Source: Heliocidaris erythrogramma (lineage: Eukaryota; Echinodermata; Echinoidea; Camarodonta; Echinometridae). Taken from it: 64,000 nt of DNA. The notes beneath the pieces are model-generated. The model had not been told where the DNA came from, searched no databases, and saw only the letters and a program-made list of their open reading frames with translations. The position numbers and the translations under genes are program-made. The stretch lies in NCBI GenBank assembly GCA_025617745.1, contig CM046856.1:31304208-31368207 (forward strand), written 5' to 3'. Below, piece by piece: positions 46,210-58,900 of this stretch (positions within the stretch are counted from its first letter, which is position 1; the number at the start of each line of letters is the position of its first letter).

Positions 46210-46363
46210 CAGTGGCGGGGGGTGGCAAACCCGGCGTAAATCTTTTTTTGCTTGTCAGAGAATTATGGAGGATACCCCCCTCCAAGCAGTTCCCCAAAGT
46301 TAAGTTGACAGCCCTGCATTTGCCCCCCCCCCCCCTTGTAAAAAAATCCTGGCTACGCCACTG
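46210..46363. mobile_element. MITE with CAGTGGCG ends
   Basis: It starts CAGTGGCGGG and ends CTACGCCACTG with a long C-run inside. The ends are of the hAT type, but I could not see an 8-bp duplication. Confidence 0.5.
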
Positions 46364-46439
46364 GATAACATACATGTAGTTCAGGCACAAAATTTGTGCA
46401 AACGATAAGCACCAATACCTGAATTAACCAATGCGTAAA

Positions 46440-46631
46440 GAACACGATAAAAACTACTTTCGAAAAATAAACTCAAGATAATTTCAATAGCCTAGCTGTC
46501 TATCACCTTTAGAAATGTGTGAACATTACAATGGTGTATTACATAATCCGAACCTGATTTCTATGGGCAGTACAATAGGCCTTTGAAATTGCCCTTGAGT
46601 TTATTTTTCGAAAGTAGTTCTTATCGTGTTA
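46440..46631. mobile_element. Foldback MITE
   Basis: Arms of about 48 bp (ACACGATAAAAACTACTTTC and inverse) with a short direct TAAAGA at both outer edges, which may be the target duplication. Confidence 0.7.
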
Positions 46632-48399
46632 AAGAAAGAATGGAAAAATTCTTGCTCATTTGAGGAGCAGATTTAAAATTATATGATAACAATGGGAGAA
46701 TGAAATGTCCGACAATCCCATAAAAATTATGGTCTAAACGAATAATTTTTAATGATGATAAACGTGTTGTCCATTGCTGATACTACCTGAATTGCTTCAC
46801 CAACATTTTTTATCAGACCTTCTTGTCAACGGAACTGAATATCAGTTTTGATTTATCATAATTTTGGCATACCTAAAGCATGCTTGGTAAAAAGAAAAGA
46901 ATGGTGAGATTGGCATCGTAGACTTAGGCTCTTGCAAAAGGATCGCAAATAGATCATCCTTTTCGTTTTTCACTGAATGGACTCAACCCACCATTTTGCA
47001 ATAAACGAAGCATGTGATTTGTAAGCCTACGTTGTTTTAACTCATTTTCTGTGCCCTAAACACAAACCTCCCTATTCAGGTAACCATTAGCCTTTTAATA
47101 TTATTTCTTAACCTCTTTTCCAAAAGATATCATAAAAAACTCAGTTCAAATATTGTATCCAGTTAATAATAAATCTAAGTTTTTTTTTGTGGTAAATGAC
47201 TTGCTCATGACTTGACCAGTTAAGATGTGTACCACAATAGGATTGTTTTGTAGAGTCTCTGTGGATTAATATTTCAATTACGAAAAACAAAGATTTCAAC
47301 GATACAAAGCCTATATATTATTAATAATATACCATCAAAAGTAGCGATATCAGTGATAGTGGTGACCAATGAAAGTCATCATATTGAAAGTAAAGCGATG
47401 ATTTTCAGGTCGACACTCTTCCCACGGTAGTGAAGCCGGATATCCCCTATGATTCCGATACATCATGTGCATAACAATATAAAAAGTGACATAAACCAGT
47501 GACATGAAGCGCATGAATGTTTATGAAGTTTCATTCCACTTTGCTTCTCGCGAATTAACTAACGATTAACTACCTCTATTCCCAATATTGTTACATAGAT
47601 CTCTCTTGGATTATGAACTTTACTCTGGAAAGCAAGAACAGTGGGTTTTCAGTTAAATGGTTGACTTAAATAGGTATGTATATGCTTTCCTCAGTCTTAA
47701 CATTATGAGAGTTGGGACAAGCCACTAATAAAATCGATTTATTATTTTTTTTGCTTAGAGATAAGTGGGACCAACAGGTACTTTTCACAACGCTCTGATG
47801 AACCTCTGCGCATCCCATAAAAAGCTCTTGTTTCGGTATCAAACACATATGCATCCTTCTCTTCTTGCTTGTTCTGCCTCGTCCAACAAGTAGTATTCGG
47901 GAGTATTCTTTAAACATACATCTTTCCAGCCGTTATTTTCTTTAATTCTTGATTTATATATTCTTGTACATGTATATATGTATTTATATATGATGATCTT
48001 TTTTATACGGAAAATAAACCGACCAACCAACCAAGTATATGTGACCGTGCACCACTAAACCAGCAAAGAGTCGCACGGTTTGATTTTCAGTTGGTGTAAT
48101 TAGTCAGGATAGTCATTTTGTGTACACTCTTAAAGCACCATTTTAGTAAAAAGGGCCGAGGAGTGACCACTTTTTTTTGAGAGTAAATTGGTTTAATTTC
48201 TTCCATGTAATTCCGAAGCTCGAGATTTGGAATTACCAAACAAACGTAATTTTGGCAGGTTGTCGAAGATGTTTGTCGGATCTGGTGGTTGTTGTGTTTT
48301 TTTTTACTCATCTCTCTACATTGTGCCACAAAACCATTAGAGTCATACCTTTTGATCTTCAATAAGAACCACGGAGTGGACGTATTAGGACTAAAATTC
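46632..48399. other. Intergenic stretch without recognised features
   Basis: AT-rich DNA. It has scattered (TA)n near 47960-48000 and nothing that looks like an exon or a bounded element. Confidence 0.5.
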
Positions 48400-48530
48400 G
48401 AGTGGTGGAAATTCGGAGTGACCAGCCGTTTTGTTGTTGACCTGCCTACTTTAACAAAAATATTGACCGACCCGTGGGGAAAACTCCCCCAAATCCTCAT
48501 GACCAGTCCTCTTCTGGTTAACTGGTCAGC
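48400..48530. repeat. Dispersed repeat, copy 2 (GTTGTTGACC family)
   Basis: Related to 45885-46020; see the shared blocks TTTTGTTGTTGACC and GACCCGTGGGGAAAA. Confidence 0.5.
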
Positions 48531-49162
48531 ATAGTTAGATTTGTGATTATTTTCATTATTATTTTCATTTCATTTGAGGGGTGATTTCCTGAAAGAGATT
48601 TATATACACGTATGTAATTCGGAAATTTGGAAGAACAAAGCATTGTAAAAGTAGGAGTTTTAGGGAATTTAGGGACAGTCTGATAATTATTATTTAGATT
48701 TTTACAGACATTTAAATCCCCTTATCCCCATTCACAATACTTCACGGGTTAGGATGGTTAGAGTGCTTCAGAATGCTACGAACTTGGACAATCTTCCTGT
48801 TTTTTTTTAATGCGTGATATACATCCTGAAGGGTTATATAAAAAATATGATGTAGGAAAGTTTTCAGGATGTTACCATGTATTCTTCCAAAGGAATAAGA
48901 GCCCCGGCCAACTAAAGGGCTGGTGATTTCCACGAAGACCTTCATAATATCGTTGATAGCTTTTTGGTTCTATAGTAGGCCTACGTTTGGATCAGTATGC
49001 ACTGATCGTATTCAGGAGAATGACATTTATACCGTGTTAAAACCTGACCTGAATTTAAAAAAAAATCTTTTGGCGACTTTTTGTTGGATTTGTGATGCAG
49101 GGTCATTCTTTTATACTCGTTCTATCAACCATGTAGGAGATCACTGACCATCCTACTACACG

Positions 49163-52100
49163 ATGGGAGACGACGTAGAAGGTCATTACAAACTGGGAAC
49201 TAGAATATCGCAGATTGGCCTATACGATCGCAACATTCTTCAAGAGATGCACGATGTCGATATGGACGACGGCCAGGTTTCCGAACCTCTCACAAACCTA
49301 GGGATGAAAGGACCCGCCGACATCAACGGCGACGTGAAATCATCGACCACCGCTCGTCGTACGACTAATCATACTAATGACGGCGTCGGGAGAGCTGAAT
49401 TGACCTGCGGATGGTTCGGATGTCGACCAAGCTGGATACAGAAGATGTGTACAGCCTCATGGCTTCTCGTATTCATGTGTCTGGGCACATTCTTTCAGGT
49501 CAGACTCGACAAATCATGTCTGCTTAATATTCTGGGATGGAGAAATATGATTCATTTCAATTCACAAGCAGAACTGCAAGAGAACTGCAAGAGGTCTGCA
49601 TCGGGTGCGATGTGGATTGATTGATTGATTGTTAAAATTTTAACGACACTATCAACACAACAGTGTTATATAAGTGTCTGACATTAATAGATAATAAAGT
49701 TAAAAATTTCATTAAAACGCTATAAACTTTTAACGTTAAAATTTTGACTGATGTTATACATGTATATGAAATTCTTAAGTTCTGAAATTCAGATCACAAT
49801 GATTAGTATTATGTACATTTTATACAATGTCCAAGTGGACTAAAAACAATAATTTATAGTTAATTCGTATAGATCATAAAATAGTATAAAAGGCAGTTTC
49901 TTTCCACCAAGGACTTACTTAAGTAGATCCCCGAGTTACTGAGTTACTAGCCAACTGGGCGAGAGCTAGAACCTAGCCACTCCCAATGACTAGCCGAGAA
50001 GGACCAGACACCAACCACCGACCATCGTGATAAAATAACACCACGTGTATGATCTGTTGTGGAAGGAGTGAGAGTCCAACCGATGACCTATAGCAGATGA
50101 GAATCCACCATAGGCCCCAGCGCCCGGTTCACTAATGTATAACATTTTCCTTTGTAAAACAGAGTGCAATTTTTATATGAGTTATCATTTTATTCGAGTT
50201 TAATATCCATAGTACATACAATTCCATGAGTATAAATACTTTAAGACTTAAAAACGAATGATATTTGTGCATGTAATTTACTTTGGATGTTTTGGACGAA
50301 CTTTCTGTAAGGTAGATGGTACGGATCCCCTACCCCATCTAATGTGCCATCTTATCGGCTCTTACAAGGTATGTTATGTGTATAGCTAATCAGGGACTTA
50401 AGGCCCCCTAAGATAACTCAAGCACGGACCAGAGGTCGTCCACTCTACCCGACATACTCGATCGTTGTCTTAAGGAAGACATTGACATTTTTTTTAAAAG
50501 AACCCAAAAAATGCAATTTGAAATACCATAAGTTTTCCTAGTACACAGTACTCGGACATGAATAATATTACTATGTTAAAAGTATCACATATTGTGTATG
50601 TATTGGTTTGCATTGCCCTTTTTTTCAATAAATGTTTGATTTTAGATATACATTCATATATATTAACATTGTTTTACTTAAAATAAATTCCAGCTTTTTA
50701 AAAATGGACAAAAAGTTTAATCTCTTTAAGATATTTTATTATATTTGATTGAGGAATATCTCTGAATAATGTTTTCAAGTCAGTAACAGTATAGTACTTG
50801 GTTCGAATTGGTGAAAAAACACCACAATCAAGAAGAATGTGTTTAACTGTGAGTGGGCAGTTACACGGTATACAGCTAGGTGGATTCTCAGCTTTAAGTA
50901 AATATGATTGTGTTAAATATGTATGACCAATACGAGCCCTGGTCAAAACAATGTCCTCTCTCCGGCGAAACAATGGAGATGTGTGGCGAGGTTCAATAGA
51001 AGGTTGAAGTTGATAGAGTTTATTCTTAGGATGAGAGTTCCATAACGCTTGCCATTTCTTTTTAATGTAACTGTTGATCTTTGTTCTTAAATCACTGTAA
51101 GGAATGTGAATATTAGTAATATCCTCATTTAAAGCTTCTCTAGCCAATCTATCTGCAGTTTCATTACCTTTAATACCTACATGACTTGGAATCCAAGCAA
51201 AAATTACACTTTTCCCCATAGCATTTATTTTAAACTGTGTTTTTAATAATTGACTAACATACGGGTGTTTATGGCATCTTCCCTGTATTGCTGTTAAGCT
51301 CGACAGGGAATCTGAAAATCTGATGAAACGCTGTTCCTCACAGATTTCTATAATATCAAAAGCTATCCCTAAGGCCACTAACTCAGCAGAAAATATAGAT
51401 GAACTATCTGGCAATCTTATTTGTACTTGCAACGAACTGCTTGTAGCTGCTGCACCTACTTTATTTTGGTACTTTGACCCATCTGTATAAATTGCACGAT
51501 AGTTACAATATTTATTCTTAAGTTCAAAAAATGCATTTTGGAAAACTAAATCACTAACGGTACCCTTCTTGAATTCATTTAGTGTCAAGTCTATTACTGA
51601 TTCACTAATTATCCAAGGTGGAATATTGGGAACCAAAAAAGGAGCTATCTTATCAGTAGTTAGTATCTGTAAGAAAGCTTCTTTGATACGAAAGCCAAAA
51701 GGTCGAATTGCCGACGGTTTACTAGTGTAGAAATTAATGAATGGTGGTACAAATGTACCTTCGTATGTTGGGTTTCGAGGGTTATTTTTCAGTTTCAATG
51801 CATATTGTAATGATAGTTTTTCATATCTCAAAAATAATGGAGGTTCATTGGCCTCTATATAGAGACTCTCCATAGGGGAAGTACGATACGCCCCAAGACT
51901 AAGCCTGAGACCTTGGTTCTGAATAGGTATCAGCTTTTCAAGGTAAGATTGTCTAGCAGAGCCATATATTGCACAACCATAATCTAATTTTGATCGGACT
52001 AATGATCGATAAAGACGAAGTAATACAATACGGTCAGCTCCCCAGTCCATTTTTGATACTACCTTCAAAAGTGTCAAGGTTTTATGACATTTTTTCCTTA

Positions 52101-55100
52101 CATAGTCAATATGAGCTTTAAAATTAAGTTTATTGTCAAAAATTAAGCCAAGGTACTTGGTTTGTTCAACTACGGGAATAAAAGCATCATTAATACTTAT
52201 TTGAGGATCTGGATGTATTGATCGTTTATTACAAAAGTGTACACAGACAGTTTTCTTTTTTGAAAAGCGGAAGCCGTTCTCATCAGCCCACTTCTCTATT
52301 CTGTTAAGACAATTCTGTAATAGTCTCTCAATAATGAGTATTTGTGTTGATGAACAAGAAATTGAAAAATCATCTACAAATAATGATCTATCAAATCTAG
52401 GGTTTACAGCATCGACGATACTATTTATTTTAATGAGAAACAAGGTAACAGAAAGTATACTACCTTGAGGGACACCCATTTTCTGATTATGTAATTCAGA
52501 AATTGAGGTCCCAATTCGAACTCTAAACACCCGATGTGATAGGAAACTCTCAATAAATTTGGGTAATCTGCCTCTTAACCCAAAATTATAAAGATCTTTA
52601 AGGATTCCATACTTCCAAGTTGTGTCATATGCCTTTTCAAGGTCAAAGAATATTGAGACAACATGGTGACCTCGGGCCATACCATTTCGTATAAAAGATT
52701 CAAGACGGATAAGTTGGTCAGTTGTAGTACGATTATGCCTAAAACCACTTTGACATTCAGTTATCAAATGATTTCTTTCTAAAAGCCAAACTAGGCGAGC
52801 ATTAATCATTCTTTCCATCGTTTTACATAGACAACTAGTAAGAGAAATAGGACGGTAATTTGTTGGGATAGATGCATCTTTCCCAGGTTTTGGAATGGGA
52901 ATTATGATGGCTTCACACCATGATTTTGGAAATTTGCCAGTTCTCCAAATATCATTGATAATGTCCAATAAAACAATTAACGACTCTTCTGGTAGATGTT
53001 TAAGAAATTGATAATGAATATCATCTGGACCAGTAGCAGTATCATGACATTTATTAAGAGAAATATTTAGTTCAGCAAGAGAAAAAGGAATATTATAATC
53101 CTCTCTATTATTTGAGAAAAAGTTTACCTTTTGTTTCTCAGCTATGATCTTATAGCTCTGAAATGAATGTGAATAATGTTTGGACGATGAATTGTTTGCA
53201 AATTCATTTGCCAATAAATTGACAATATCTTGATTTTCTGTACATTTATTACCATGCGAGTCATTTAAGTGAGATATAGATGTATTTGTCTTTTTCCCAC
53301 TTATTTTTCCAATCATATCCCATACTTTCTTTATGGGAGTTTGAGTATTTAATTTAGAGACAAATTTTCTCCATGATTCTCTCCTATTTTTCTTGATTAC
53401 AGCTCGGGCCTTTGCTCGTGCTTCTTGATATTTTATTAAATTATTTTTGGTCGGTCGTTTGTTGAATTTCCTTAGTGCCCTTTTTCGGCATTGAACTGCT
53501 TCTTTGCACTCTATATTAAACCAAGGGTTATGTTTATTATGCAGGGTGCTAGAAGACTTGGGAATTGTCTTGCTAGCTATGTCCAGTAATGTGTCTGTAA
53601 ACAGTGTCAAACAATCTGTGATGTTCACAAAACGTTCCTTCGTAATATTATGTTTGCATTGTGTTATGAAGTCACCCCAATTTGCTTTTTGGAGTTGCCA
53701 TTTAGGAATTCTATCTTCTGGTATTGCTTTAGTAATATCAATAAAAATAGGAAAATGATCACTTCCACACTGATCATTATGTGTCCGCCAGTGAAAATCC
53801 ATAAAAATATTGGCTGAACATATTGATAAATCAATAGCCGATGTGGAACCGGAGGCAGGATGAAGATATGTACAAGAATCATCATTTAAAAGACATAAAT
53901 CAAAGTTTTCAATTGTTTTTTCTAAAATATTACCGAGTCTATTTGATTTCTGGCATCCCCAAAGAGAACTATGAGCATTAAAATCTCCTAATAGGAGAAA
54001 TGGTTCAGGAAGTTGATCAACTAATTTATTTAATTCATTTTGTGTCAATTCATACCTCGGAGGAATATAAATTGAACAAATAGTGACTGTGCGATGAAGT
54101 GTTGTTTTAACCGCTACAGCCTGTATGCGAGTATCAAGTATAATATTTTCATGTGGAATTCCTTTCTTTATTAAAATAGAGGAGCCTCCAATGGGCCTCT
54201 CATCTACTAGAGATTTATTGGTTTTACTATACATATCATAACCTTTAAATAAATTTGTGTCTGAATCTTTTAAAAGTGTTTCTTGCAAACAAACTACATA
54301 AGGGTTATGATTAATTAGGAGACACTTGATTTCCTCGTAATTGGGTTTAAGCCCACGACAGTTCCATTGCAGAACTGCCTTTTCTTTTTGAGTCAGCATT
54401 ATGTGACTCGTTCATTATTCTTTATAATTTTAAGTTTCGAAGAGGGTTGGTGAATGGGGAGAGTTTCCATATCATCAACCCCCTCCACTAATAATGGTTC
54501 ATATCTATTTTTAGTTGATAACACATCAGTTGAGGGTGCGATGTGGAATCTATAGTCCCGATATATTTACGGTGCTTACCAACCATCACGACTATGAAAA
54601 AGTCAACCATAGGAAATGAAATGGACCAACCTCGGACTAGGTTCAGATTGTTTAATGTCACCCTATCTTTATATGTATTACATTGACTATAGAATGAGTT
54701 TAATATATGTTGACCGAATCATTTAGCGATTAAAAAAGGATTTTGTGATATTCAAAATTACATCTTCGGGTTTACCATCTTGTTTACACACGCTCAATCA
54801 CTGATTTAATTTGTAATGAAGGAGCGACGGTTTCATTTTACACGTCGAATTACATAAAGGGCACACACCTGTCATCATTTCCCCATATGCTCATGTGTTA
54901 AAATGGAGAAATAAAAAAGAATCGGGAAAAATAAGTGCTATCAATAACACAATTCAAACTAGTGTCTTGACTAGGTCATACAATTTCCTTGACTACCTGA
55001 AAATATAAAAGAGGCGTTTTCAGCGTTTTTTCTCCGTACGGGGTCTGCAACTTGAACTATCCATAAACCTGGAGGGGGGGGGGGGGGGGTATTTAACAAT

Positions 55101-58100
55101 ACTACTAATAAAGTCCCCATAAAATCTCACTGGCACCAATTCCTGCTCTGCCATGTGATTGATCTGACCCTGTAATTATCCCTCTTTAGTTACATATGAA
55201 ACAATGTGTTCAATTATGTATCATTAATTTTATATGAATTGTTTCAACAATATTCCATTATCATGGGTCAAGGGGGAAATCTGATAACTTTAAAGGATTT
55301 CTTATTCGAGGGAGCTCAAAGCTCCCACCCTCAAATTAAAAAAAAAAAGAAAAAGCATCAGCAGTTTATAAAAAAGCTAAATGTTCTTCCTTTTGTCTGA
55401 TAGGGTTTTTTCGTCAACGGTTTCTTACCGAGCTCGATCACGTCCCTGGAGCGTCGCTTTGGGTTCTCCAGTCAGCAGACCGGCCTCTTGGTCAGCATCT
55501 ACGACATCGTAAGCATTCTCCTAGTCCTCTTCGTCGTCTACATCGGCGGTCGAGGTAACAAGATACGATGGGTGTCAGTAGGCTGTATCCTAATCGCCGT
55601 CGCCGCCGGTCTCTTTGCTCTGCCTCACTTTACCACGCCTGCCTATTCCTACGCAAGCTTCACCGGACCCGCCTTCCTGTGCACGACCGGCAACGCATCG
55701 GTCGATGAATGCTCTCGTGAGGACACGTCGATGACTGCGAGTCAGTCAGATCTGTTCAACTACTACTACGTGTTCGTGGCTTCCGTGGTAGTAGGAGCGG
55801 TAGGGACTCTACCGATGTATACACTCGGACTTGTAGCATTGGATGAGTCGGTCTCGAATACCAACAATGGCATTTACATTGGTACGTAGAGTGGTCTTCT
55901 TCTTCTTCTACTTCTACTTCTTCTGATAAATTTCAAAGGAATGTGCAGACTATCACGAAGATGAACTTGAAAATTTCTATTGATGTGAGGAGGAAACGCA
56001 ATTGATTGAAATAACTGAATTAGGACTAGTCCCAAGAAGTGCTCTGAATTGCCAGCATGTACTACAGCTCTTGGCAGGCTGTTCCATTCAGGGATGAAGC
56101 GTTGGACAAATGCAAATTAATCTTTGTCGCTTCTTGGTTGGTTACTTTACTAAAATTATGAAACTATGAAACTATGAAACCGATCACGAAGGAACATATT
56201 TTTACTTATGGAAACCAGGATGGACGCTTTCCATCCAAATAATGCAATACAAAATACGGAAACTATTATCAACATCCAAAGGTACCACTTCTTCATATTT
56301 CATTTCTCCCTTACCTTAGACGTTGATATATAGGCCCTATAAGCAACTGCAGGCAAAACAGTTGATTCGATGTAATGTATTTACTTTGTATTTACTCAAA
56401 GTATCTTTGTACCATCCCTTTCTCCTTGTAGATAGCACTGAAAAACGTAAAATATGAAAATGAAGTATCGTTTATACTCTCCATTCGCATGATTAGGTAC
56501 CTTAGGTATTAGGTACCAGTAGCTACATTGGGTCCAGGATGCGGTTTCTTGGTTGCAGGTGTTTGTCTGTCATACTTTACAGAGTTACGCATACCAGAAG
56601 GGTAAGACGCCAATACAGTATCTTTGGCTAGTTCTTTTATTATTTATATCAACAGAATTATGTCTCAGAAACGAATAAGTCACCAGTTAGTTGAATGGTT
56701 ACGTTCCAAGAAGGGTTTTCATAAACCTGAACAGGCCAATAGTAATTCTCCATGTTTATGCAAAGCTTTCTTTTTACCGACAATTGTTTACGAAAATATA
56801 ATACTCATTATTATAAAAAAAGATAGTGGTAAAGTAACAATACTGAGAAGTAATTATATCTTTAGGAGTGGGGGTCATGTACTTGTTCTTTACACGGTAA
56901 TTATTTTGCAGTATCATTGTTAGGTCTATACTGACACATTCGATCAATAATAGTTAGATAATTGTTACTAATTCACATTAAATCAACACACAGGGGAATG
57001 TATCAAACCATTATGTCGGCAACTCAGTGAGGACTCCTTGGCTGAAAGACTTTCTAGTTTCCTGAAAAGTATCCGTATGCCTTGATTACCATCTGGATGA
57101 TTTGAAACCAAATCGCACCAAAATTAATTTAAACATAAAAATGCGGATTTTAAAGTTACCCTTTACAAAGTACACGTTTGCCTCATTTTCAGTGCCAATT
57201 GCAAAAAAAAAGAAGATAAGAAATGAAAAAAATAAGATTATTTTTTAATTTATATCATTATCATCGTTATTATTGTATCATTATTATTATCATTAATTAT
57301 TATTATTATTATTATCATCATTATGTTTTTATTGTTATATACCATTTATATTATTGTAAATATGTTGTGCTCTCATACCCCGAGAGGGGGTCGATAGAAT
57401 GAATAAAATCTTATCTTATTATCATTGTAATCACAATTATCATTATAATTGTTATTACCATTATTATAGTCATTTTTATTATTATCATTATCATCGTCAT
57501 CATTAATATCAATACCATTGCCTATGGTATTACAGACTTGATCTGTCGCCTGTGGATCTTGGTTGGGTAGGTGCCTGGTGGATTGGTTTCGTCATAGCTT
57601 GCGGAATGCTTCTCCTGATCGCCGTACCTTTGAGTCTGTTCCCTCGCGAGTTGCCTAGTAAGTTGCACCCAAAAAATGTATGCTTTCTATTTATTTTGAT
57701 TTCAGTTACATGGATTTCACTAACAGCAGCATGTACAGTGTTTTTTTTTTAAAGTCTGATTAGCAACTTCGAGTGCGCAACTAGATATTGGCGCTTCACA
57801 AATTCCCGCATTTGATTGGATTGGATTATCAGCAAATTGAAAAACACACGGTCAGTTATAGGACGAATGCCATTTCGTACTATACATCTAATTCCATGTC
57901 TATTATCCGGACCCACTGACGTGGGCGTGGCCAGACTTGTTGAACGGAGGAGGGGGTGTCACACAAAATCACAGAGTCACATAATAGCTGTGTATCCCTA
58001 TATTTCCGAGTTCCTCTATTGTTCCTCCGGCCTCGGACAGTCGACGGAATAAGGCACAAATTCATTGTTGGACTTTCGAGGACTATTGTCCGGCTTCCGA

Positions 58101-58900
58101 GGAACATTGTTCTCATGATTTGTTTTTATTCTCTGTCCGAAAGTGTCCTCTGACATACGGCTATACAAGATCACACACGCACACACGCACACCCACGCAC
58201 ACACACCCTCACACACACAGGGGAAGGGTTAAGGTTTTTTGCCCTTCTTTTTTAAGCGGATGATCAGGTCTGGCATGTTCCCCTTGCGCCCCTGCCTATG
58301 ATTATGTCCGGATCTTGTATAAAAAATATCTACTATAATTCTGGCAGGTAGTTCAGTTATCCATGTGGTCTTATCATCAGTTCAGTGCAATTTCCATGCA
58401 TCAAATTATCATTTTTTTTCTGGTGCAAGTTTTGAATCATAGTCAAGCACCCATATATGTGAAGCGAGGGATGTGTGTTTCTTAGGGAGCATTAAGTGGC
58501 ATTCAGAGCGTGTATATTTCTTATAGTCAGAATTAGTGTATAGTCAGTGAATTGTATATGAAATGAATGAATTTGTAGCCAATGCATAATAGAGATACAA
58601 GCGTAATAATTTTCCATAGCAACTGTTTATTTCTCTCAGCCACCGCCAAGATTCGAGCTGAAAAGGAGGACCAGTCACACAAGAATGCTGGCTCTAAAGA
58701 GACAAGTCAAGCAGGTTTCGGAACTAAACCCAGTGACTTTTTCAAAGCTGTCAAATACCTGATCATCAACCCAACGTTCATCTTCACGTGTCTTGGAGGT
58801 GTTGCCGACACGCTTATCATCAACTCCTTCGGGACATTCCTTCCGAAGTTCTTTGAGAACCAATTCAGTGTATCTGCAAGCTTGGCTACAATATTGACAG
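49163..58900 (+). CDS. SLCO4A1-like: Organic anion transporter (OATP), SLCO4-like, N-terminal five exons
   Basis: Exons: 49163-49498, 55404-55881, about 56520-56601, 57536-57657 and 58640-58900. Exon 1 encodes a hydrophilic 90-residue N-terminus, then CGWFGCRP and the first membrane segment. Exon 2 has ITSLERRFGFSSQQTGLL and three further membrane segments with GGRGNK in a loop. Exon 3 gives LGPGCGFLVAG. Exon 4 carries the OATP signature (WVGAWWIGFV; the usual Arg before Trp is Gly) and ends FPRELP. Exon 5 ends FLPKFFENQFSVSASLATIL. OATPs are 12-segment plasma-membrane carriers of amphipathic anions. CGW-GCRP and the late QRSMALG exon point to the SLCO4 branch. The exon 3 acceptor is uncertain: several TAG sites lie in a local TTAGGTA repeat, and only the one before 56520 keeps the frame. 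An acceptor-like site near 49098 suggests a 5' untranslated exon further upstream. Confidence 0.9.
49617..54533 (-). mobile_element. I-clade-like non-LTR retrotransposon, young 5'-truncated insertion
   Basis: The 4917-bp element has a perfect 14-bp target duplication, gggtgcgatgtgga, at 49603-49616 and 54534-54547. On the minus strand it begins inside ORF1, which keeps its last 44 codons, continues into ORF2 and ends in a 1-kb 3' UTR with an ATCAATCAATCA tail. The ORF1 stop and ORF2 start overlap as TAATG (54401-54397), the arrangement known to couple translation in SART1-type LINEs. It lies antisense in SLCO intron 1. Confidence 0.92.
50698..54399 (-). CDS. LINE ORF2: endonuclease, reverse transcriptase, RNase H and zinc motif
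   Basis: An intact 1233-aa frame. The APE endonuclease fills about the first 230 residues (WNCRGL, CLQETL, LLGDFNAHSSLWG, GSDHFPI). The reverse transcriptase follows (NYRPISLTSCLCKTMERMI, FFDLEKAYDTTW, GVPQGSILS, active site FVDDFS). An RNase H domain then shows YTDGSKY, SAELVALGIA, FSDSLSSL and WIPSHVGIKGNETADRLARE, with the D-E-D carboxylates visible. A C-terminal CxxC...H...C zinc-type motif (PCNCPLTVKHILLDC) closes it. RNase H plus this domain order fits the I group (for example Nimb-like), although the clade is not proved. No stop or frameshift interrupts the protein, which agrees with the perfect target duplication in indicating recent insertion. Confidence 0.95.
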   Translation of the reverse strand: MLTQKEKAVLQWNCRGLKPNYEEIKCLLINHNPYVVCLQETLLKDSDTNLFKGYDMYSKTNKSLVDERPIGGSSILIKKGIPHENIILDTRIQAVAVKTTLHRTVTICSIYIPPRYELTQNELNKLVDQLPEPFLLLGDFNAHSSLWGCQKSNRLGNILEKTIENFDLCLLNDDSCTYLHPASGSTSAIDLSICSANIFMDFHWRTHNDQCGSDHFPIFIDITKAIPEDRIPKWQLQKANWGDFITQCKHNITKERFVNITDCLTLFTDTLLDIASKTIPKSSSTLHNKHNPWFNIECKEAVQCRKRALRKFNKRPTKNNLIKYQEARAKARAVIKKNRRESWRKFVSKLNTQTPIKKVWDMIGKISGKKTNTSISHLNDSHGNKCTENQDIVNLLANEFANNSSSKHYSHSFQSYKIIAEKQKVNFFSNNREDYNIPFSLAELNISLNKCHDTATGPDDIHYQFLKHLPEESLIVLLDIINDIWRTGKFPKSWCEAIIIPIPKPGKDASIPTNYRPISLTSCLCKTMERMINARLVWLLERNHLITECQSGFRHNRTTTDQLIRLESFIRNGMARGHHVVSIFFDLEKAYDTTWKYGILKDLYNFGLRGRLPKFIESFLSHRVFRVRIGTSISELHNQKMGVPQGSILSVTLFLIKINSIVDAVNPRFDRSLFVDDFSISCSSTQILIIERLLQNCLNRIEKWADENGFRFSKKKTVCVHFCNKRSIHPDPQISINDAFIPVVEQTKYLGLIFDNKLNFKAHIDYVRKKCHKTLTLLKVVSKMDWGADRIVLLRLYRSLVRSKLDYGCAIYGSARQSYLEKLIPIQNQGLRLSLGAYRTSPMESLYIEANEPPLFLRYEKLSLQYALKLKNNPRNPTYEGTFVPPFINFYTSKPSAIRPFGFRIKEAFLQILTTDKIAPFLVPNIPPWIISESVIDLTLNEFKKGTVSDLVFQNAFFELKNKYCNYRAIYTDGSKYQNKVGAAATSSSLQVQIRLPDSSSIFSAELVALGIAFDIIEICEEQRFIRFSDSLSSLTAIQGRCHKHPYVSQLLKTQFKINAMGKSVIFAWIPSHVGIKGNETADRLAREALNEDITNIHIPYSDLRTKINSYIKKKWQALWNSHPKNKLYQLQPSIEPRHTSPLFRRREDIVLTRARIGHTYLTQSYLLKAENPPSCIPCNCPLTVKHILLDCGVFSPIRTKYYTVTDLKTLFRDIPQSNIIKYLKEIKLFVHF
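57229..57520. repeat. (ATT/ATC)n microsatellite cluster with a LINE/SINE-like tail
   Basis: Two ATT/ATC/TTA-rich stretches flank a short segment reading GAGAGGGGGTCGATAGAATG and AATAAAATCTTATCTTATT, which looks like the 3' end of a retroelement. It lies in SLCO intron 3. Confidence 0.7.
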
